Source of the DNA: Catonia carolina
Taxonomy: Eukaryota > Arthropoda > Insecta > Hemiptera > Achilidae
Assembly (NCBI GenBank): GCA_035578175.1
Contig: JAQMRL010000008.1
Location: 60,072,541-60,136,540 of the forward strand
Direction: 5' to 3'
Length of the DNA: 64,000 nt
Shown here: in pieces, positions 23,029 through 34,246 of the stretch
Layout: every line of letters begins with the position of its first letter
Position numbering within the stretch: the stretch's first letter is position 1
Made by a program: the position numbers and the translations under genes
The notes under the pieces: model-generated
Seen by the model: only the letters and a program-made list of their open reading frames with translations
Database searches by the model: none
Told to the model about the DNA's origin: nothing

Positions 23029-23226
23029 GGAAGGGTTAGGTTAGAAAAGGATAAGTGTAAGGGGTGCAACGAAGAAATAAGGATAGAGAAAGTCGAAGGA
23101 AAGGGTAAAAGCATCTTGGTGCAATTAACGAAAGGGGTTGTTTGCGGTTCGTTCAGCAAATTTCATGCACTGCTGATCGAAAAATGGTTATCCGGTTTTG
23201 ATTGGGTTGATCAGTGTTTGTGCTAG
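23029..23226 (+). CDS. Orphan open frame with a CKGC motif, no ATG
   Basis: The frame is 65 codons, from an upstream TAA to a TAG, and reads in part EKDKCKGCNEEIRIEKVEG, KGKSILVQLTKGVVCGSF and FHALLIEKWLSGFDW. The residue mix (charged, few Phe/Asn/Ile runs) is unlike the random AT-rich frames around it and resembles protein-coding sequence, perhaps a transposon or gene remnant. No ATG is in frame and no family is recognised. The opposite strand also has a 76-codon frame (22929-23159) that looks like its shadow. Confidence 0.25.
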   Translation, partial: GRVRLEKDKCKGCNEEIRIEKVEGKGKSILVQLTKGVVCGSFSKFHALLIEKWLSGFDWVDQCLC

Positions 23227-23229
23227 TAA

Positions 23230-23855
23230 TTGCTGTGTGACGTCAGCACAAGTTGTACTTAACTGCTTGTGGCCTTTGGTAGGTATAAAATCATTCATTG
23301 TCCTCAACAATGCTTTTTTCTTCTTACTCTTATATTTAGGTGTCCTTCTTTTTCTTCTGAAACTTATTGTATGACTCCAGGAAATGGAGTTCACATGTTT
23401 TCCGCTTTATTTCGCTCTTAACATTAAATTTCCTATTTTACTTTTTCATTCTTTCTTGTATTTATTATTGTTATTGTTATTATAAATATACTTTGATGCT
23501 TTAAAAAAGTTTCTATAACAAAAATTTTCTTTAATCTTTAATAAATGTACCCAGTCAACCGTTATTAATTAATTTTTCTTTTCATTTACATTAATAAATT
23601 TCACGTAAACTGCAGTTAAGTACCCATTTATTATTTCCACCTATTCACCTATAGAATCACTGCAAGATGAAATATTTACTTGAAAGAAAGTTTTTCATTT
23701 CATTCGTACCAATGAGATTTTATCTTCGTTTTTATTCACCTTTAGTAATGAAAATATGTTTATAAATTCATATATAATATAAACTCAATGGTTGTTCCCG
23801 ACCCGTTGCAGTTTTATTATTAGTAAAAAACGATAATGTATTTTTAGGACAAACG
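23230..23855. other. Unassigned AT-rich sequence
   Basis: No gene or repeat recognised. Confidence 0.5.
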
Positions 23856-23859
23856 GGTT

Positions 23860-23975
23860 CGATTCCTGGTCAGGTCTGGCATTTTTTAATCTTTAATTTT
23901 CATCTATCATCCTTCTCTTTGTCTGCATTGCATGACCAGTAATTGCAAAACAGTCGGACGTAAAACAAAAATAAC

Positions 23976-23977
<2 letters not shown>
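23860..23977 (+). mobile_element. SINE-D copy, 5'-truncated
   Basis: B-box GGGTTCGATTCC (about 23868), then GGTCAGGTCTGGCATTTTTT, TTGCATGACCAGTAATTGC and the 3' end AACAGTCGGACGTAAAACAA. Related copies in minus orientation are at 38815 and 39842. It ends in the ATT tract. Confidence 0.8.
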
Positions 23978-24012
<35 letters not shown>

Positions 24013-24014
24013 TA
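23978..24014. repeat. (ATT)n microsatellite at a tail-to-tail element junction
   Basis: About 12 ATT units lie between the 3' end of a plus-strand SINE-D and the 3' end of a minus-strand L-C retrotransposon remnant. Confidence 0.95.
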
Positions 24015-24440
24015 GGCCTTCATTGGAGCAAATCCAGTTAAGCATGGAAAGACTGTTTCTGGGAACTTTTCTTTTTTGCCCAATACTCTTTCATTCTTTT
24101 AAATCTCTGGAATCGCTGATTTTGTTGTATTGTACTTTCTTGGTGCTGGAATTTTAATTTTAATTTTTTTACAAAGAGTCGTTTTTTCCTCCCTGATTAA
24201 AATCTGTTCTTCTGTTATTTCTAGCTCCTTAAGGTATTCCTCCATTTCCTGTAGCTAATTAATCTTAACTTTATTTTTCTGTTAGTAAATTAGCAGTTTC
24301 TTGGACAGTCTTTTTTCAGGTAGCCTTACTAGATGACTATAAAAGGCTAATCTTGTTTCCTCATAAAGTTTAATAAGGATTCGTTCTCCTTATATATCAT
24401 TTCATTAGTAAGAAGTCTGTATTTCCATTCACAAGTTTTA
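24015..24440 (-). pseudogene. L-C retrotransposon C-terminal remnant, minus strand
   Basis: The minus strand reads EETRLAFYSHLVRLPEKRLS, KKLLIY, EMEEYLKELEITEEQILI and then, in another frame, QNQRFQRFKRMKEYWAKKK with a stop soon after. This is the FYxHLxRL .. MKEYWxxKK terminal pattern of family L-C. Frameshifts and stops mark it as dead. The AAT run at 23978 follows its stop. Confidence 0.65.
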
Positions 24441-24444
24441 TTAA

Positions 24445-25185
24445 AAAATATAAAATTCACTATACAGTATATAAAAAAACTATATTATAAAATCGAAGAC
24501 GTTAGCGGATAAAGGTGTTAAGTTACAAAATGATAGTTGTGAGGAAAATGCGATCAAAAATTTAAGGCGTCAAACTTTTTCTTTGTTTGTTAACAAACTG
24601 ATTGATTTTATTTTGGTACCTACTTATTGTCCCTTCACAAAAAATTTTATATAAATTTAAAAAATCTTCAAATTTTGCTTTTCAAGATTATTTTTCTGTA
24701 AGAGTTGTTTATAACTTTCATCAGCAGTTAACGCTTTTATACACAAAAATTCTGTTTCTTTTGAGAATGGAGTAGGCTATTTTTTTCGATAAGACAAGAC
24801 AAAGTTTTCATTAGAAAATCTTTTAAAGAAATTCTCAATGACAGCTTATATCGATGCCGTTTAATTTTTATTAGCCTACTAGAGTTATCTGTAACTCTAA
24901 AATTATATCTTCTATTCTAGAGGAACAAGGTTATCTTTACCTCTTTATTCAATACAAAACACAAAATTATGTGGTACATGCCCCTTGATCCTCTAGTATT
25001 TCCTTAAACTGCTAAAATAAACCATTCTATGCGACCTAAGTAACTGAATATGCATGTAATATTCATCAATAATGAAAACTACCTTTTCAAAAATGTCACT
25101 TAGCACTTTCATCCTCTGAGCTCTTCAATTATTACTTTACCTGAAATGATTTTGCTACGTTAATTATATAGGGATCATTAATTTC
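24445..25185. other. Unassigned AT-rich sequence
   Basis: No gene or repeat recognised. Confidence 0.5.
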
Positions 25186-25187
25186 AG

Positions 25188-25610
25188 CTTACCCACAACA
25201 GGCAGGTAGAGTGTTAAATTGTTTGCACTCAAATCTGCTAGTTCCAGGGGTACAAAAAAAGTACTGTTTCTTATCACATATGGTTAGCCAATTATAGTAT
25301 AACTAAACCATTTAAGATCAGAAGAGGTAGAGGTGTACAAGACAATAGTTATAATTTTCTCCTCATATTGTATAAATACATCATAAGTAATGAATTTCAT
25401 TATATAAACAGACCTTATGGTAAATGAAGTGAAGGTGTATTTTATTTTGCAGGGTGGAAAATATGTGCTTTTCAGAGGACCTGGCATGCTGATAAGCATA
25501 CTTTTCTACTCAGTGAGAAAGGCATGGTAAACCTCTTTACTCTTCGATTTACTTAGTAAAGCGTATAGAGGTTCAAACCAGATTTTTGGCTGATGACCTA
25601 AACAATAATT
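25188..25610 (-). mobile_element. SINE-B copy 2 (minus strand)
   Basis: Near full length. The reverse complement runs from GTTTAGGTCATCAGCCAAAA to CACTCTACCTGCCTGTTGTG, with CACTGAGTAGAAAAGTATGC and GCTCTACCTCTTC-type segments in order. Confidence 0.92.
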
Positions 25611-25639
25611 TAATAATTAAATTAATGTACACGTAAGAA

Positions 25640-25725
25640 ATGAAAATGAGTGTTGACCGGGAATTGAACCCGAGACTCCTGGTGTAGAAGCCAGTTCCAC
25701 TGACTGCGGTACCAAAATAAATTTA
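25640..25725 (-). mobile_element. tRNA-like SINE head (SINE-D type), minus strand
   Basis: The reverse complement has GGTACCGCAGTCAGTGGAAC, CTTCTACACCAGGAGTC and a B-box GGGTTCAATTCCCGG. The same ACTGGCTTCTAC sequence precedes the B-box of the copy at 39842-39988. Confidence 0.7.
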
Positions 25726-26089
25726 AATAAAATACATAAATACATTCATTTATCATCATTTTAATAACAATATTAATTATTACCTTCTAACAAAAAAATA
25801 ACTCTGTAAATAAACTGGATAGTTCAGGAAGACTCATTAAAGGTGGCATGATTAATTGATGTTGATTCGAGCAAAGGGTACAACAAGTTCATCCATTACA
25901 CAAATTACAAATTAAAATTGCGTTCCAATTACATGAACATGAAAATTATGGCAATGGTTTTGATGTTATTGATAAGTCCGTATTATAGTTATAAGCGTAA
26001 CTGTTTACAAGTAATAAATTTAATTTGCAAAAATATTAAATCGGGTCAGTCAAATAATAACAATTCTTTACTTATTAGGCTATAAATTT

Positions 26090-26475
26090 ATGTTGTTTAG
26101 GTCAACAGCCGAAGGCTGGTTTGAACCTCTTGTGGTTTTACTACGTAAATCGAGAAGCGAGGTGGTTTACTATTCCCTTCCTCACTGAGTGGAAAAGTGT
26201 GCTTATCAGCATTCCAGCCCTCCGAAGAGCACCCACTTTCCACCTTGCAAATGACACCTTCACTTCATTCACCACAGAGTCTGGCTGTATAATAAAATTC
26301 ATTACTCTTAGAGGAGATAACTCTTACTAGTGTCGTTTACACCTGTGCCTCTTCTGTTCTTAAATACTTCAGTCATATAATTGGCTAACTATGTGATACG
26401 AAACAAAACTTTTTTTGTAGTCCTGGAACCAACAGGTAGAGTGCAAGTGATTTAACACTCCACCTGCCCGTTATG
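26090..26475 (+). mobile_element. SINE-B copy 3
   Basis: Near full length, from TTGTTTAGGTCAACAGCCGA to CACCTGCCCGTTATGGGCAA. It contains the GGCTGGTTTGAACC box and ACTTCATTCACCACAGAG. Confidence 0.92.
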
Positions 26476-26479
26476 GGCA

Positions 26480-27130
26480 AAATAAATTTATACAGAAAGA
26501 AAACGTATATCTGTGAATTGTTATTTAAATCTTGTTTGACTGACAGTTTTGACTTTTAGTTTGAAATTTCTTTAAATCTCTTTCGATATGATCTTTATTA
26601 AGATCACTGATAAGGAACAATAATTCTATTCAAATTAGTGCTTCTTTCAGTTCGAACACACGGACGTAAGCTATTCAGGATAGCTACAAAATTGTAACAT
26701 CAAAATGAAGGCATTTAACTAAAGATTTCCGAAGATCGCAAATAGAGTTTCATTCTATGTTAAACGTACAATTACATCACGATCTGAAGATCCCTCTTGT
26801 GAAGGACTCTGTAAACAATATGGATAAACTATTTTATTTGACAAGTTTCATATATGTCCAAACGTTCTTGCTCAAAATTTATCCGGAAGACAATTTATAA
26901 ATTTAAAACTACTTCGGAAATCGTGAACGAGCCTTTTACTTTATTAGCTTCAATAAACTATTTATCTTAAAGTATCGGATCTCATCAAAAGCTTATTTGA
27001 TTTCCGTCCATCTAAATCCATTTACGATTAGTGAATCCGGGAAATTCTTCAATATAAGCCTTTTTTATACCATGTTAAGTAGATACTATGTTGTTAAATG
27101 TAACATGCTATTAAAAATGCGTAAAGTTTC
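26480..27130. other. Unassigned AT-rich sequence
   Basis: No gene or repeat recognised. Confidence 0.5.
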
Positions 27131-27139
27131 ACAAACAGG

Positions 27140-27177
27140 CACTCCTTAGCGTAGTGATTAGTTTGCTCGAGTCTACC
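27140..27177 (+). mobile_element. tRNA-like SINE head fragment
   Basis: CTCCTTAGCGTAGTGATTAG followed by TTTGCTCGAGTCTACCACG resembles an A-box domain of a tRNA-derived SINE. It breaks into the duplicated segment at 27178. Confidence 0.5.
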
Positions 27178-27392
27178 ACGAAATTCCAGGAAGTTCAGTT
27201 TACAATTTGTGGGAGTTACTATGTTCGGATTCAAATATTTTGCTTTATTTTACTTTAATCTTTCGACTTAACTTTTTTGATAGAGCCCTATTTTCAGATT
27301 TTTTTCGCAATATTCTGCTCAACAAACTTCTCTCAACTATTAAAATAATGTCATTACCCTTGTCCACCTTCGTAGTGTAGTGTTTAGCGCGT
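27178..27392 (+). repeat. Dispersed duplication, copy 2 (with 21457-21670)
   Basis: Starts ACGAAATTCCAGGAAGTTC and runs collinear with the 21 kb copy through GTGGGAGTTACTATGTTC and CGCAATATTCTG into the tRNA-like CGTAGTGTAGTGTTTAGCGC. Confidence 0.88.
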
Positions 27393-27535
27393 TAGTTACC
27401 ACGCGGCGGTCCTAGGTTCGATTCCCGGCCATGGTCTGGACATTTTTACAAGTTATAACCACTTTTCTCGATACATTACCCTCCGTATTCGTTAAGAGCC
27501 AGGAAGTTGATAAAACTTTAAATAAACAAATAAAA
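27360..27535 (+). mobile_element. tRNA-derived SINE with A- and B-boxes
   Basis: Head: TTCGTAGTGTAGTGTTTAGC (A-box region) then ACCACGCGGCGGTCCTAGG and B-box GGTTCGATTCC (27415-27425), spaced as in a tRNA. The 3' end TTGATAAAACTTTAAATAAA is A-rich and AAAC-tailed. The folded head is not a canonical tRNA gene because the acceptor stem does not close. Confidence 0.7.
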
Positions 27536-27539
27536 CAAA

Positions 27540-28240
27540 TCACGAACAGTATTTGATTCTTTTTAATTTGTTGTTGAAATATTTTTATCTCTAATTTGAC
27601 AACATCAAATCAAATTTGTCAACGGTGTTGACTTGCGGTAAATTTATACATTTGAATTTTAATTAGTTGTGAACTTTAAAAATATTCTCAGTAATTTACA
27701 TTGTAAATATTATGGTGAAAATTTATATGAATTTTTTATTTTTAATGAAGAAAAATGTTTATTTAGAAAATTTTAAGGAAAAATATTGTAGTCTAAGGAA
27801 AATAAAATCCCTTTAACGCAAAAGAAAGTGCAAGAATAATGTTACTCAGTTGTATAAGGTAACAAGATAGTGTAACTCATTAGGGTTTGCTCGTCAGCGT
27901 AAGAGTTAAATGTCGTACCGAGTCATTTGAGTCTACATTTTTTTTATTCACTCCACCCCAATTTTTCCCCTTCTTTTTATAATATTTCATTTGAATTTCA
28001 TAAAGAACTAACTATTAAAAAGAGGGGTTAGTGGTTGTGCTAAACTTGTTCTTTGCATTTGGTTCGTTAGGCAAAAACATTAGAAAAAGAAGGGATCAGT
28101 GCTATTTTCTTTAAATGATGCCACCCATTATGCTATATCTTATGATTCATAAATTATTGTAATATATTTAATAAATGAAATGTACGGTGTACAAAAACAT
28201 AAACTTACCAAAAGATAACAACACAAGACAAAAACGTATA
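27540..28240. other. Unassigned AT-rich sequence
   Basis: No gene or repeat recognised. Confidence 0.5.
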
Positions 28241-28244
28241 TCAT

Positions 28245-29005
28245 TATTTTTACTTTCTCTTGCCTATATGAATATATAGGATGGAAGTATTGTTTTCATG
28301 TCGATTTTTCGAAATCGAGTTTTCACCGGATCTACACGTTTTCAGACCCCCTGAACCCAAAAAACATGTTTTCAGCGATTGGTGTGTGTGTGCGCGCACG
28401 CGAACAAAATACTCAAGAACGGAACGTCGTTCGAACTTGAAACTTAAAACTTAAGTTAGATAGGCCTACTACTAGAGGTTCCAACACGAACATTTTCATC
28501 AAAATCGGTCAACTAAAATTTGCAGTTTATTTGTGTTATTTTTCACTTTTGCGATTTTCTCAAAAACGGCTCCTACGATTTTTTTATAAATCGCTTTATT
28601 TACTAAATTTTTTATACTCTACCTACAAGAAAGGGTAGGCGCCATGTCTGCTGAAATTCTTGGGGAGGCTGTTTTTTTCGTAAAAATTTGTTATTTTCAG
28701 ATTGTGGTCTACATATGCATTTTAGCGGAAAAATGTATGTAAGCCTAAGAAAAGTAGTAGAGAATTTAAAATCCTACAACTTTTATTTTAAACATTTTTT
28801 TGTATAACCCTTAGTTTAGCGGTAATTAGCAATTTTCTGTTTTTTTCACAAAAATGTGTAAAAAAGATCTATTTTTTAAAAAATTTCAGCCTTAACATTT
28901 TATGACAAACGTGTATTAAGTTTTGTTTATTTCTAATGTTAGGTTATTTGTTCATTATTTGCATTGGCAAGAGGAAATCGTGTGAGTGTTTCACACCAGA
29001 TTTTT
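28245..29005 (+). repeat. Repeat C, copy 7
   Basis: Starts TTTTTACTTTCTCTTGCC and has all 5' segments, a GT/GC run (28381-28402) and the first ACAACTTTTATTTTAAAC module. The second module is mostly deleted. It ends GCATTGGCAAGAGGAAATCG, then the hairpin GTGTGAGTGTTTCACAC and CAGATTTTT. Confidence 0.92.
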
Positions 29006-29029
29006 ACTTATCTTACGAGGTATGAAATA

Positions 29030-29620
29030 TAGGTTAGGAAACTTATGTTTTCTGTCAATTTTGAAAATCAAATGTTTACCAGAAATACATGTTTTCAGCT
29101 CTCATGAATCTTAAAAATATGTATATTTCACCTATTGGTGTGTGTATTTATGTTTAAGACGACGTCGTTAATATGCATTTTAGGGCAAAAGGATAGTCAA
29201 TATAATCAAAAGTATAAACCTAAAACTTTTATTTCAAGCGTTTGTTCCGACGTAGCTCAGTTTACAACTTTTTAATTCTTTACTCAATTATACTTAATAC
29301 GTCAATTATTAATACGTCAATTCTTTACTCTACCAGAAATGTCCCAAATTTTGCTCATCAAAACCAAGTTCATTAAAGGTTGTTTGTCGTTTTAGGTTTT
29401 CCACTCATGATTAAAATGAAATTGTGTCATTCGTTTTACATTGTCCAGTCATGATTAAACATTGTTTTTTATGTATTTCATTATTGTTTTTTCTTTACCT
29501 GTTTGAAAATGGGTTGAAAAGTTATGTTTTCGTGTCAAATTTTCGTAATCAATTTTACTTGTATTTCTCACTATGGTCATTTTTTGCATTGGAGAATAGT
29601 CTTGAGTGTTTCATATCAAG
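29030..29620 (+). repeat. Repeat C, copy 8, strongly diverged
   Basis: Order of segments matches the family but with many changes: TTTGAAAATCAAATGTTTACC, ATACATGTTTTCAGCTCTC, ATTGGTGTGTGTAT, AATATGCATTTTAGGGCAAA, CTCATGATTAAAATGAAA, TTTGCATTGGAGAATAG, GAGTGTTTCATATCAAG. It directly follows copy 7. Confidence 0.65.
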
Positions 29621-30150
29621 TCTTCAGTATTGTATCTACATAAATTTTAAATGCAATTTCGCTTTCAATGTATTTTAAATGGGAATTCTATTAATTCCTA
29701 ACTACAGAGTTCTACTGTACGGACTTTTATAATTTTTATATGGTTTTAAGGAGTATTCTTTCCTGATATGCCCAAAAGTTATTAACTTGAAATTCATGCT
29801 AATATGAGCTTCATTTTACGAAATGAAAAATAGTAAATTTCCTTTACAACGTAGCGATAATACAGAGTAACATAATGCGGTTCTCCCACATTTACCCTCT
29901 ACATTGCCATATTCCATAACACACACGATATGTCATCTCTCTTCTCATTTTACAACACACTCAGTCGTGTTAACGTTGTTTTATTTAAAGTTTTAGTTTA
30001 AATCCGTTCTTTTCAGAACAAAACTGTCGTGTACTGTGCTTTAATCGTTACTCACAGTTCTTCTAAGAACGGTTAAGTTTGTTGTTGACTTCATTTATTT
30101 AATGGTAAAGATTTGAAACCCAAGAATATTGTGCGAATTTATACGCAAGG
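29612..30150 (+). repeat. Repeat F, copy 1
   Basis: Matches the reverse complement of 39030-39495: GCAATTTCGCTTTCAATGTA, GGGAATTCTATTAA, CATTTTACGAAATGAAAA, CTCAGTCGTGTT, AAAGTTTTAGTTTAAA, GTTCTTCTAAGAACGGTTAA and AACCCAAGAATATTGTGCGA. Non-coding. Confidence 0.82.
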
Positions 30151-30154
30151 GTCC

Positions 30155-31283
30155 AATATGCTAGTTTTATTTATATTAGAATCTAATATATGTATACCTA
30201 AGGAAATTAAAATCAAATTCTATTTTTAATGTAGAAATTATAAAAGGAATATTGTGGTTTTATATTTTACGTAGCCATGTTGGTATTACTAAGCATATTT
30301 TGAAATGCAATAAAAACCACGGAGTAAAACTCAAAGGTAGGTAATAGTTTATCGAGTAAATATATAGGCAAATAAAAATAATCGAGAAGTATAAAAGTGA
30401 CTGAAAGTACGTATGTTTTCAATGAAGTTGTGGTGGAGTAGAGATCCGCTGAGGCTTCTGAACTAATTGATTTCTTACCTTTCATTTATTTACTTTTTTC
30501 TTGTGTTTTACTCTTCTTTCCTTTTCCCTTATACGTCTTTAATTTTCTCTTTACCCCTTCTCATAACTGCTTATTTTTTCAAAAATTCATTACTTCTTGC
30601 CGCCACTACCGTTCCCTTACACAACCTACCCTTTTTTTCGTCCCTTGCTTCATAATAATTTCCCATTCAAGAAGGCTTCCGTTACTTTTCTCTCTTCTAT
30701 ATTGTAGGTATATTGAATATCACCTTCTCACTCGTTTTATCGTTGTTTTCTCTCTTTTTAAACACCGCCGTTTTACAATTAGTTCATTCACTGCAAATTC
30801 CACTCTCTTTCAATCGTCATACAATTTTATAGCGTTTTAGTTAGCTACCCCTTTCTCATATTAATCGTGTTCAATTACATACATAATAAATGTGCATTAT
30901 TGTTTAATTATTATGATTTAATTGACTTATTATGTTTTGATTATATTTCTACAATACGTTGTTTCTATTTAAGCTGTTGTTTATTACATTTTCGGAGAAG
31001 ATTTCGTGATTCAAAATCCGAATAATGGTATTCACTTATAATTGGATTTTAGACCTCATTTACACACGGCAAATATATCATCTTCGTCTAATTAGGTAAT
31101 GCGTTGGTTATTGTTCTTAAATTGTAAAGTTTTCAACGTACACACATTGGAGGTTAAAAGAAATTTTTAATGATTTTTAGAAAAACCTTTTTTGTTATAA
31201 GTTAAGTCTTGTAACGTTTATTCCGGGTTGTTTCGAGATCTAGTTTTAGAACTTCCGTTAAAATGTGTAAAAATATATTTTTT
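30155..31283. other. Unassigned AT-rich sequence
   Basis: A CT-rich patch at 30480-30800 has no gene signal. Confidence 0.5.
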
Positions 31284-31292
31284 AAATTGTAT

Positions 31293-32081
31293 TGTAAAGC
31301 GACATCTTTTATTAATACAGGACTGGCTTACCCGTTGGCGTATTAAGGTAAACCCAATTAAATCAACTCAGGTTACGTTCACCTTACGACGTCAAACTTG
31401 TCCACCTATAATGCTGAATAACATTCATATCCCACAGGCCAGGGTGGTGCGATATCTTGGCTTATGGCTTGACGGGCGACTAACTTGGAAGCATCATCTG
31501 CGTACTAAACGTTTACAACATAACCGCCGCTAGAACCTAGTCTTTTGCGTAATTAACCCTCAGTCTAGATTGAACCTCCGCTCCATTTTTCTTTTTAGAT
31601 TTTAAGTATACAAATCCCATTTAAGACCAATCTGGACTTATGGTATCTAGCTCTTTGGAATAGCGGCAGAGAGTAATATAAAGTCGATTCAGGCCTTTCA
31701 ATTAAAATTCTTAAGACTTGCTTCACTGGCGCTCCTTTTTGTGTCAGCAATACAACCCTCCACTACGATTTCAAAATTCCGGCAGTAAAGGAGCTAACCG
31801 CATCCGTGTGTAGTACATTTCACGAAAAACTATATGACCATCCAAACCAACTAGCCTGTGATCTAGCTGCAAGAAACTTCCAAATTGTGCGATGTTTAAA
31901 GCGAAAATGGAGTAGAGACCTCTTGGTCTGAATAACGGACAATACCCGAAGTTTTAAACGGAGAATGTACCACTGGGTACCTCTTCTTCTTAAAGTGAAA
32001 TTCCCCACCGCTATTTAAGTATCATATATGGAAGTTGTGCAACTGACAATGTACAGTACCGTAATAAAAATTAAAAACAAA
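31293..32081 (+). pseudogene. L-B Jockey-like retrotransposon 3' fragment
   Basis: Translation gives LIQDWLTRWRIKVNPIKSTQ, VTFTLRRQTCPP, RYLGLWLDGRLTWKHHL, then after a stop LRPIWTYGI, SNIKSIQAFQLKFLRLAS, and DHPNQLACDLAARN, RCLKRKWSRDLLV and stop. These are the RT thumb and C-terminal motifs of Jockey-clade LINEs (WLxxWRIKxNPxKS, YLGxxLDxxLTW, PIWTYGIxLW). At least four stops or frameshifts kill it. A 3' UTR of about 150 bp ends CCGTAATAAAAATTAAAAAC. The direct repeat AAATTGTAT flanks it (31284-31292 and 32082-32090), a 9 bp target duplication. Confidence 0.9.
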
Positions 32082-32091
32082 AAATTGTATA

Positions 32092-32409
32092 TTTATAGCT
32101 ATAACAACTAGATAATTACAATTGCCTACTTGATATAATAACAAGCTAATTTTTTTTACAAAATGTTTTAAAAACTTAACCGAAATTTAGCTAAATAGAA
32201 TCATGGCCACTGATAATAAAATTAATTCCTAATCCGTACTTACTAATGTGATACAATTGCAAACTATATATTTGTTTAGGAAAACTGCTTCATAATTATT
32301 TTTCGGATGTATTATTTGGAAATACATTCCAATTTTCAGAACTGTGTCTCTTTGGATAGTTAAAGATATGCTATGTACTAGTTAATTATTAGCACATTTT
32401 TACCTTGGC
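32092..32409. other. Unassigned AT-rich sequence
   Basis: No gene or repeat recognised. Confidence 0.5.
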
Positions 32410-33098
32410 GGGTGAAAACATGGTACAGCGATGCTAGTCAAGCTGTGCAACTGTAAATCTTGTTTACTTTTAAATGCGAATGCACATAGTGGCGCGTCAA
32501 GCAGCGATGTATGCGTGTGTTTACAAGACTCTTGACTCGCCACTAGAGAAATGAGCAGCGATGTCTTTCCAAGCGTCTCTTCACTACACACGTTAATGCC
32601 TGAGTGAAAACTTTATAACCTTAAAGAATTTGAGGTCAAGGTATTATGAGTAATCTCTCTACCTGTTCAATTGGCTGTTTAATAAAGTTTGTGTACTTGA
32701 TAGTGATTCGTGAAATTATAAGATTTAAAAAATATTGAAATGAACTGTAATTCATCCTTAGTAGCAAAAAAGCAATCGGGAAACTGCTTAAGTTCTTAAA
32801 ATGAGTGGTGCTATTCACCGACTTAAGAGCGTTGTTTATTTACAGATTGAACTGCTTCAATTCTAATTCCTGTAAGTAAGAGTAATTTAAGAGCAGAATT
32901 TCAAATAAAATTTCATCCTCACAATTAAAGCACATTTTGACGAGTGGAAACTATTTTTACCCTCCTAGGATGCTAAAAGCGCCGCTAGCATCGCCTCTAC
33001 TATGTTTTGAAGACGCGCTTCTAGCAACGATGATCATTTTTCTTAGAGCTTGACTCGCTGCTTAACTCTAGCATCTCCGCTCCACTATGTTTTCACCC
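32410..33098. mobile_element. MITE with terminal inverted repeats and internal iterated motifs
   Basis: The left end GGGTGAAAACATGGTACAGC and the reverse complement of the right end GGGTGAAAACATAGTGGAGC continue as inverted matches through GATGCTAG and AAGC. The subterminal regions repeat AGCAGCGATG (32501, 32563), CATAGTGGCGCG (about 32487) and GCTAGCATCGCC (about 32986) in both orientations. No transposase is encoded. No clean target duplication was found. Confidence 0.75.
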
Positions 33099-33104
33099 TT
33101 AGGG

Positions 33105-34245
33105 TAACTAAGTCGAAATATTAATACCCCTAGTATTTCTGTTCGACTCCTATGTAACAAATGTGCCAAATTCCAGCTCTTTTGTTGACCGGGATTTTAG
33201 AAGTTTAATGATAAGCGAATGAGTAAGTAAGTGATGTCTTTCGTCTTTATATGACGTATTAGGTAAAATGTATTTTTCAAATATGTATAAGGTTTGGAAA
33301 TTCATATCTGTGCATGAAATTTATATGATGTTAAAATATATGTGTGTAAAATTTTTATGACGACGTGTAAATGTAGCTTGTAAGCTTGAAATTAACATGT
33401 TATTGTGTTTTGTTAATAAAATTCAAATAAACGATCTTAAGTATTGTTTCGTTTCTAATTTACAGTTTACTTGCCGAGGGATGTAGTTAAAGGAATCTTT
33501 AAATTTGAAATTCCTTTACCTACTGGGACAATCACGATAGCGATATAAGAGAGTCGTATAGGGGTTTAAAAACGGGTTCATAAAAAAGAGGAAGACACCT
33601 TGTTTATTTGATAAGTTGGTCGGAGTAGAGAATATTGGTCTGGGTCGAGGGGACATTTCAGAGATCCATTATGCACCGTGAGAGAGGAAAGTTTTATTTC
33701 AGTTGTCCACACACGCTATGTATGTACTCTCCGACTATGCCCAGACCATCTATGTCCCGACCTGTGTATATAAAAACACACTTTGTATTATTCTTCCTAT
33801 CTTTGCTTTACGAAATCCCTTGCGTATGTCCACACGCACATGTTCGCACGCTGCCTACATAATACCTATTTTTACCTCATTCCTTTTTTGCACTTATTTG
33901 CTCGGTTAGATCATAAGATTAATTGGTACATGATTTTTGTATTTACTCTATCCGTGCTTTTGTTGAATTCTAACATTTTTTTTCTATTTATTCACTTTCA
34001 TCTGATGACGTAAAAGTTTCTGTTGGGATTACAAAAGTTTCAAGTAAAATATTGTGCAACTTTATATCTGGCGTTCGATTACTGACGTAGATTACTGCTT
34101 TTCTGTTTGAAAATTTAATAGTTTGGTAATTATTTGTCTTAACAGATACCTATAATATAACTTTTTTAATTTTATCAGTAAATTTAATTTTTTTTCTAGC
34201 ACAAAAATGTCCTTGTAAATGTAAATGCCCTTGTATAGTCTATCT
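33105..34245. other. Unassigned AT-rich sequence
   Basis: 33650-33860 is slightly less AT-rich with overlapping open frames on one strand, but no motif or codon bias supports a gene. Confidence 0.45.
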
Positions 34246-34246
34246 C

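Noticed and set aside
23976..24014. CRISPR-like or satellite array
   Set aside because: This and the other short-period tracts (38728, 40016, 43356, 63477) are simple microsatellites without spacers.
27360..27430. Functional tRNA gene
   Set aside because: A- and B-boxes are present but the acceptor stem does not pair, there is no plausible anticodon loop, and a SINE body follows.
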